A DNA stretch of 64,000 nucleotides from Streptomyces sp. WAC05374 (GTDB taxonomy: Bacteria > Actinomycetota > Actinomycetes > Streptomycetales > Streptomycetaceae), in NCBI RefSeq assembly GCF_004353505.1, contig NZ_SMNQ01000002.1:310001-374000 (forward strand), in the 5' to 3' direction. Positions 58,280 through 64,000 of the stretch are shown one piece after another. The notes beneath the pieces were generated by a model that worked only from the letters and a program-made list of their open reading frames with translations, did not search any database and had not been told where the DNA came from. Position numbers and translations under genes: made by a program. Position 1 is the first letter of the stretch; every line of letters starts with the position of its first letter.

Positions 58280-58912
58280 TCAGAGCTCGGGGCCGTCCCC
58301 CGGCTCCTCCTGGTACGAGTACCGCTGCTCCCGCCACGGGTCGCCGATGTTGTGGTAGCCGCGCTCCTCCCAGAAGCCGCGGCGGTCGGCCGTCATGTAC
58401 TCGACGCCCCTGACCCATTTGGGTCCCTTCCAGGCGTAGAGGTGCGGCACGATGAGGCGCAGCGGGAAGCCGTGCTCGGCGGTGAGCGGCTCACCGTCCT
58501 TGTGCGTGGCGAAAATCGTGCGGTCCGAGGCGAAGTCGGAGAGCCGCATATTGGCACTGAAGCCGTACTCCGCCCACACCATCACATGCGTGACACCGGC
58601 GGCCGGCGGCGCGAGTTCGAGGATCGTCCGGGCCGGGACCCCTCCCCATTCGGCCCCGAGCATGCTGTACTTCGTGACGCAGTGCAGATCGGCCACGACG
58701 GTGGAGAAGGGCAGCGCCGAGAACTCCGCGTGGTTCCAGGTGTGTTTGTCGCCGCCCGCCGTGGCGCCGAAGACCCTGAACTCCCAGCGGTCGGGCTTGA
58801 ACTTGGGGACCGGCCCGTAGTGGGTGACCGGCCAGCCGCGCTGAAACCGCTGCCCCGGCGGAAGCTCGGACTCCTCTGCTGCCCGGTGTTCCCCGCTCCC
58901 TGGCTGACCCAT
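58280..58912 (-). CDS. Sulfite-oxidase-like molybdopterin oxidoreductase
   Basis: A 210-aa protein with the sulfite-oxidase molybdopterin fold. The Mo-coordinating Cys is in the DLHCVTKYSMLGAEWGGV motif; LTAEHGFPLRLIVPHLYAWKGPKWVRGVEYM is the second signature. It lacks the heme and dimerisation domains of true sulfite oxidases, resembling the MsrP/YedY-like short group, but no Tat signal is seen, so a cytoplasmic location is likely. The physiological substrate is unknown. The ATG has only a very close GAGG. It is divergent from bfr. Confidence 0.87.
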   Translation of the reverse strand: MGQPGSGEHRAAEESELPPGQRFQRGWPVTHYGPVPKFKPDRWEFRVFGATAGGDKHTWNHAEFSALPFSTVVADLHCVTKYSMLGAEWGGVPARTILELAPPAAGVTHVMVWAEYGFSANMRLSDFASDRTIFATHKDGEPLTAEHGFPLRLIVPHLYAWKGPKWVRGVEYMTADRRGFWEERGYHNIGDPWREQRYSYQEEPGDGPEL

Positions 58913-59068
58913 GCCTCAATGGTGACAGACCGGGAGGGGTGGTCATGACCAGGGGCGAGGCGGATTCGGGCAACTCCTACTAAGCGTGCACTTACTGGAC
59001 GACCTTCCCCGGCGGTGCGAGGATGCGCGGCATCTGCCCCGTACACACGCGCGGAAGGAGCCTCTGCG

Positions 59069-59548
59069 ATGCAGGGCGACCCCGAGGTCATCGAGTTCCT
59101 CAACGAGCAGCTCACCGCCGAGCTCACGGCGATCAACCAGTACTTCCTGCACGCGAAGATGCAGGAGAACTTCGGGTGGACGAAGCTCGCCAAATACACC
59201 CGTGCGGAGTCCTTCGACGAGATGAAGCACGCCGAGGTGCTCACGGACCGCATCCTCTTCCTGGAGGGCCTGCCGAACTACCAGCGGCTCTTCCACGTCC
59301 GCATCGGCCAGACCGTCACCGAGATGTTCCAGGCGGACCGGCAGGTCGAGGTCGAGGCGATCGACCGGCTCAAGCGGGGCATCGAGGTCATGCGCAACAA
59401 GGGCGACATCACGTCGGCCAACATCTTCGAGTCGATCCTCGCGGACGAGGAGCACCACATCGACTACCTCGACACCCAGCTCGAACTCGTCGACAAGCTC
59501 GGTGAGGCGCTCTACATCGCCCAGCTCATCGAGCAGCCGGAGAGCTGA
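59069..59548 (+). CDS. bfr: Bacterioferritin
   Basis: A 159-aa subunit of the 24-mer iron-storage cage. Ferroxidase residues are E18, E51, H54 (EMKHAEVLTD), E94, E127 and H130 (DEEHHIDYL), and the heme-binding Met52 is present in EMKH. The ATG at 59069 has GGAAGGAG 9 nt upstream; the longer frame upstream has no similarity. The convergent ferredoxin gene next door is its expected reductase partner for iron release. Confidence 0.95.
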   Translation: MQGDPEVIEFLNEQLTAELTAINQYFLHAKMQENFGWTKLAKYTRAESFDEMKHAEVLTDRILFLEGLPNYQRLFHVRIGQTVTEMFQADRQVEVEAIDRLKRGIEVMRNKGDITSANIFESILADEEHHIDYLDTQLELVDKLGEALYIAQLIEQPES

Positions 59549-59602
59549 CCCGGAAAGCCGGCCCGGAGAACCCGGTCCGGGCGGGAGAGCCAGGGCGGGA
59601 GG

Positions 59603-59878
59603 CTAGGCGGCCTCGGGTATCCCGACGACGGCGTCCGCGGTCTCGGCACCGGCGGTGTCCACGGCACCGGTGGCGAGCAGCGCCGGCTTGCCCTGGTCCA
59701 CCAGCTCGCGCCGCGGGCAGTTGCCCCGGCCGAGGATCGCCTGGATGCGGCGTACGCAGGACCCGCAGTCCGTGCCGGCCTTGCAGGCCGACGCTATCTG
59801 GCGGGGCGTGCAGGCACCGGCGTCCGCGTGTGCCATGACCTGCTTCTCGGTGACACCGAAGCACGAGCAGACGTACAC
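59603..59878 (-). CDS. bfd: Bacterioferritin-associated [2Fe-2S] ferredoxin
   Basis: A 91-aa protein. The BFD-like [2Fe-2S] cluster ligands are C4, C6 (VYVCSCFGVTE) and C38, C41 (KAGTDCGSC); a C-terminal Ala/Val-rich tail of about 35 residues is extra. It should deliver electrons to the heme of bacterioferritin to release stored iron. GTG 59878 is chosen over GTG 59887 because AGGGAGG sits about 7 nt before it and homologues start at MYVCSCFG. An iron box lies upstream. Confidence 0.92.
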   Translation of the reverse strand: MYVCSCFGVTEKQVMAHADAGACTPRQIASACKAGTDCGSCVRRIQAILGRGNCPRRELVDQGKPALLATGAVDTAGAETADAVVGIPEAA

Positions 59879-59932
59879 GCGGTTCACCTCCCTGCGGGCT
59901 CGACGGGATCTGCGACTGGAGACCCCGCCTTG

Positions 59933-59951
59933 ATCGGTGAGGCTAACCTAA
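59933..59951 (-). promoter_or_regulatory. Iron box (DmdR/IdeR-type) upstream of bfd
   Basis: atcggtgaggctaacctaa matches the 19-bp iron-box consensus TTAGGTTAGGCTAACCTAA at 16 positions. It lies about 55 nt upstream of the bfd start, where it would overlap the promoter. Repression under high iron by a DmdR1/IdeR homologue is expected, so Bfd rises when iron is scarce and stored iron is needed. Confidence 0.8.
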
Positions 59952-59992
59952 CCTTACCCGGAGCCCCCGGCGCGCAAAAGCCCGGTGAACGG

Positions 59993-60029
59993 CGATGGGG
60001 CGCGGATCACACGGATCCGCGCCCCATCG
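59993..60029. terminator. Terminator downstream of the DAHP synthase gene
   Basis: Perfect 16-bp arms, cgatggggcgcggatc (59993-60008) and gatccgcgccccatcg (60014-60029), with a 5-nt loop. It should end the minus-strand DAHP synthase transcript before the bfd promoter. Confidence 0.8.
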
Positions 60030-60054
60030 GCACGTCAAGGCCATTTCTCGCCAA

Positions 60055-63664
<3,610 letters not shown>

Positions 63665-64000
63665 TCAGCCGAAGAAGACCCCGGCCTCCGCGTACAGCCG
63701 CGGGTCCACCGTCTTCAGCCGCGCGGTCGCCTCGCCGATCGGTACGCGGACGATGTCCGTGCCGCGCAGCGCGACCATGGTGCCGAAGTCGCCGTCCTGG
63801 ACCGCGTCGATGGCGTGCAGCCCGAACCGGGTGGCCAGCCAGCGGTCGAAGGCGCTGGGTGTGCCGCCGCGCTGGACGTGGCCGAGGACGGTGGTCCTGG
63901 CCTCCTTCCCGGTCCGTTTCTCGATCTCCTTGGCGAGCCACTCGCCGACGCCGGAGAGCCGGACGTGGCCGAAGGAGTCCAGCGTCTCGTCCTTGAGGAC
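63665..64000 (-). CDS. pfkA: 6-Phosphofructokinase, C-terminal part
   Basis: The last 111 codons of a gene cut by the window edge. The visible protein has VLKDETLDSFGHVRLSGVGE, EIEKRTGKEARTTVLGHVQRGGTPSAFDR and WLATRFGLHAIDAV, characteristic of the C-terminal half of PfkA (HVQRGG is the fructose-6-phosphate/effector-domain motif), and ends AEAGVFFG. It phosphorylates fructose-6-phosphate in glycolysis. ATP versus PPi specificity cannot be judged, because the determining Gly/Asp positions are outside the window. Confidence 0.93.
   Translation of the reverse strand, partial: VLKDETLDSFGHVRLSGVGEWLAKEIEKRTGKEARTTVLGHVQRGGTPSAFDRWLATRFGLHAIDAVQDGDFGTMVALRGTDIVRVPIGEATARLKTVDPRLYAEAGVFFG

Noticed and set aside
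58981..58994. TAAG-N6-CTTA upstream of bfr as an iron box
   Set aside because: It shares too few positions with the iron-box consensus, unlike the strong match upstream of bfd.

Overview
The window is chromosomal DNA from a high-GC actinobacterium, almost certainly a Streptomyces. The evidence is the strong G/C third-position bias, the division/cell-wall (dcw) cluster with DivIVA, YggT and SepF at its distal end, a translational T-box in front of a type-2 ileS, and frequent GTG starts, 4-bp stop/start overlaps and apparently leaderless promoters. From memory the gene order follows the phoD to pfkA core region of Streptomyces coelicolor. It looks like conserved core chromosome, and I see no insertion sequence, prophage, CRISPR array, tRNA or rRNA.

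Layout. (1) 1-5.4 kb: end of a thioredoxin-fold protein, a Tat-exported PhoD phosphatase, a secreted M43 metalloprotease, a membrane Ser/Thr kinase and a small hydrolase. (2) 5.4-12.2 kb: MscS channel, CPA1 Na+/H+ antiporter, GNAT enzyme, RluD, LspA, and a DksA/TraR-like protein with a very long Lys/Ala-rich tail. (3) 12.4-15.9 kb: T-box leader and ileS. (4) 16.1-34.1 kb, minus strand: the dcw cluster, in transcription order rsmH-ftsL-ftsI-murE-murF-mraY-murD-ftsW-murG-ftsQ-ftsZ-pgeF-yggS-sepF-yggT-divIVA. It makes lipid II, builds the septum and directs polar growth, and its first gene has a good housekeeping-type promoter. (5) 34.2-40.7 kb: beta-carbonic anhydrase, a MoxR-DUF58-transglutaminase (TgpA-like) operon and a DUF3040 membrane protein. 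(6) 40.9-48.1 kb: a methyltransferase, a HEPN-type protein, a three-gene operon (degenerate ABC ATPase, YhgE/Pip-type membrane protein, TetR regulator) and an orphan phytoene-desaturase-like flavoprotein. (7) 48.2-58.3 kb: a Tyr/Gly/Gln-tailed membrane protein, metF, thiE, an Rv2175c-like DNA-binding protein, a flavin reductase, a TPP-riboswitch-controlled thiO-thiS-thiG operon, a four-PASTA kinase and endonuclease IV. (8) 58.3-64 kb: a molybdopterin oxidoreductase, bacterioferritin and its [2Fe-2S] ferredoxin with an iron box, class-II DAHP synthase, a trp attenuator with leader peptide, fused TrpE-TrpG, and the end of a phosphofructokinase.

How it works together. The window joins peptidoglycan synthesis and division with signalling likely to monitor it (PASTA kinase, Rv2175c-like protein). 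It also holds one-carbon and thiamine supply, iron storage, and the entry and branch steps of aromatic amino-acid synthesis. RNA control is prominent: a T-box, a TPP riboswitch and a ribosome-mediated attenuator can all be read from the sequence. The least explained items are the DksA-like protein with its extended tail, the degenerate-ATPase/YhgE/TetR operon with a matching operator, the G-tract array at 46.3 kb, and two short-period tandem repeats abutting stop codons at 50.9 and 60.1 kb.
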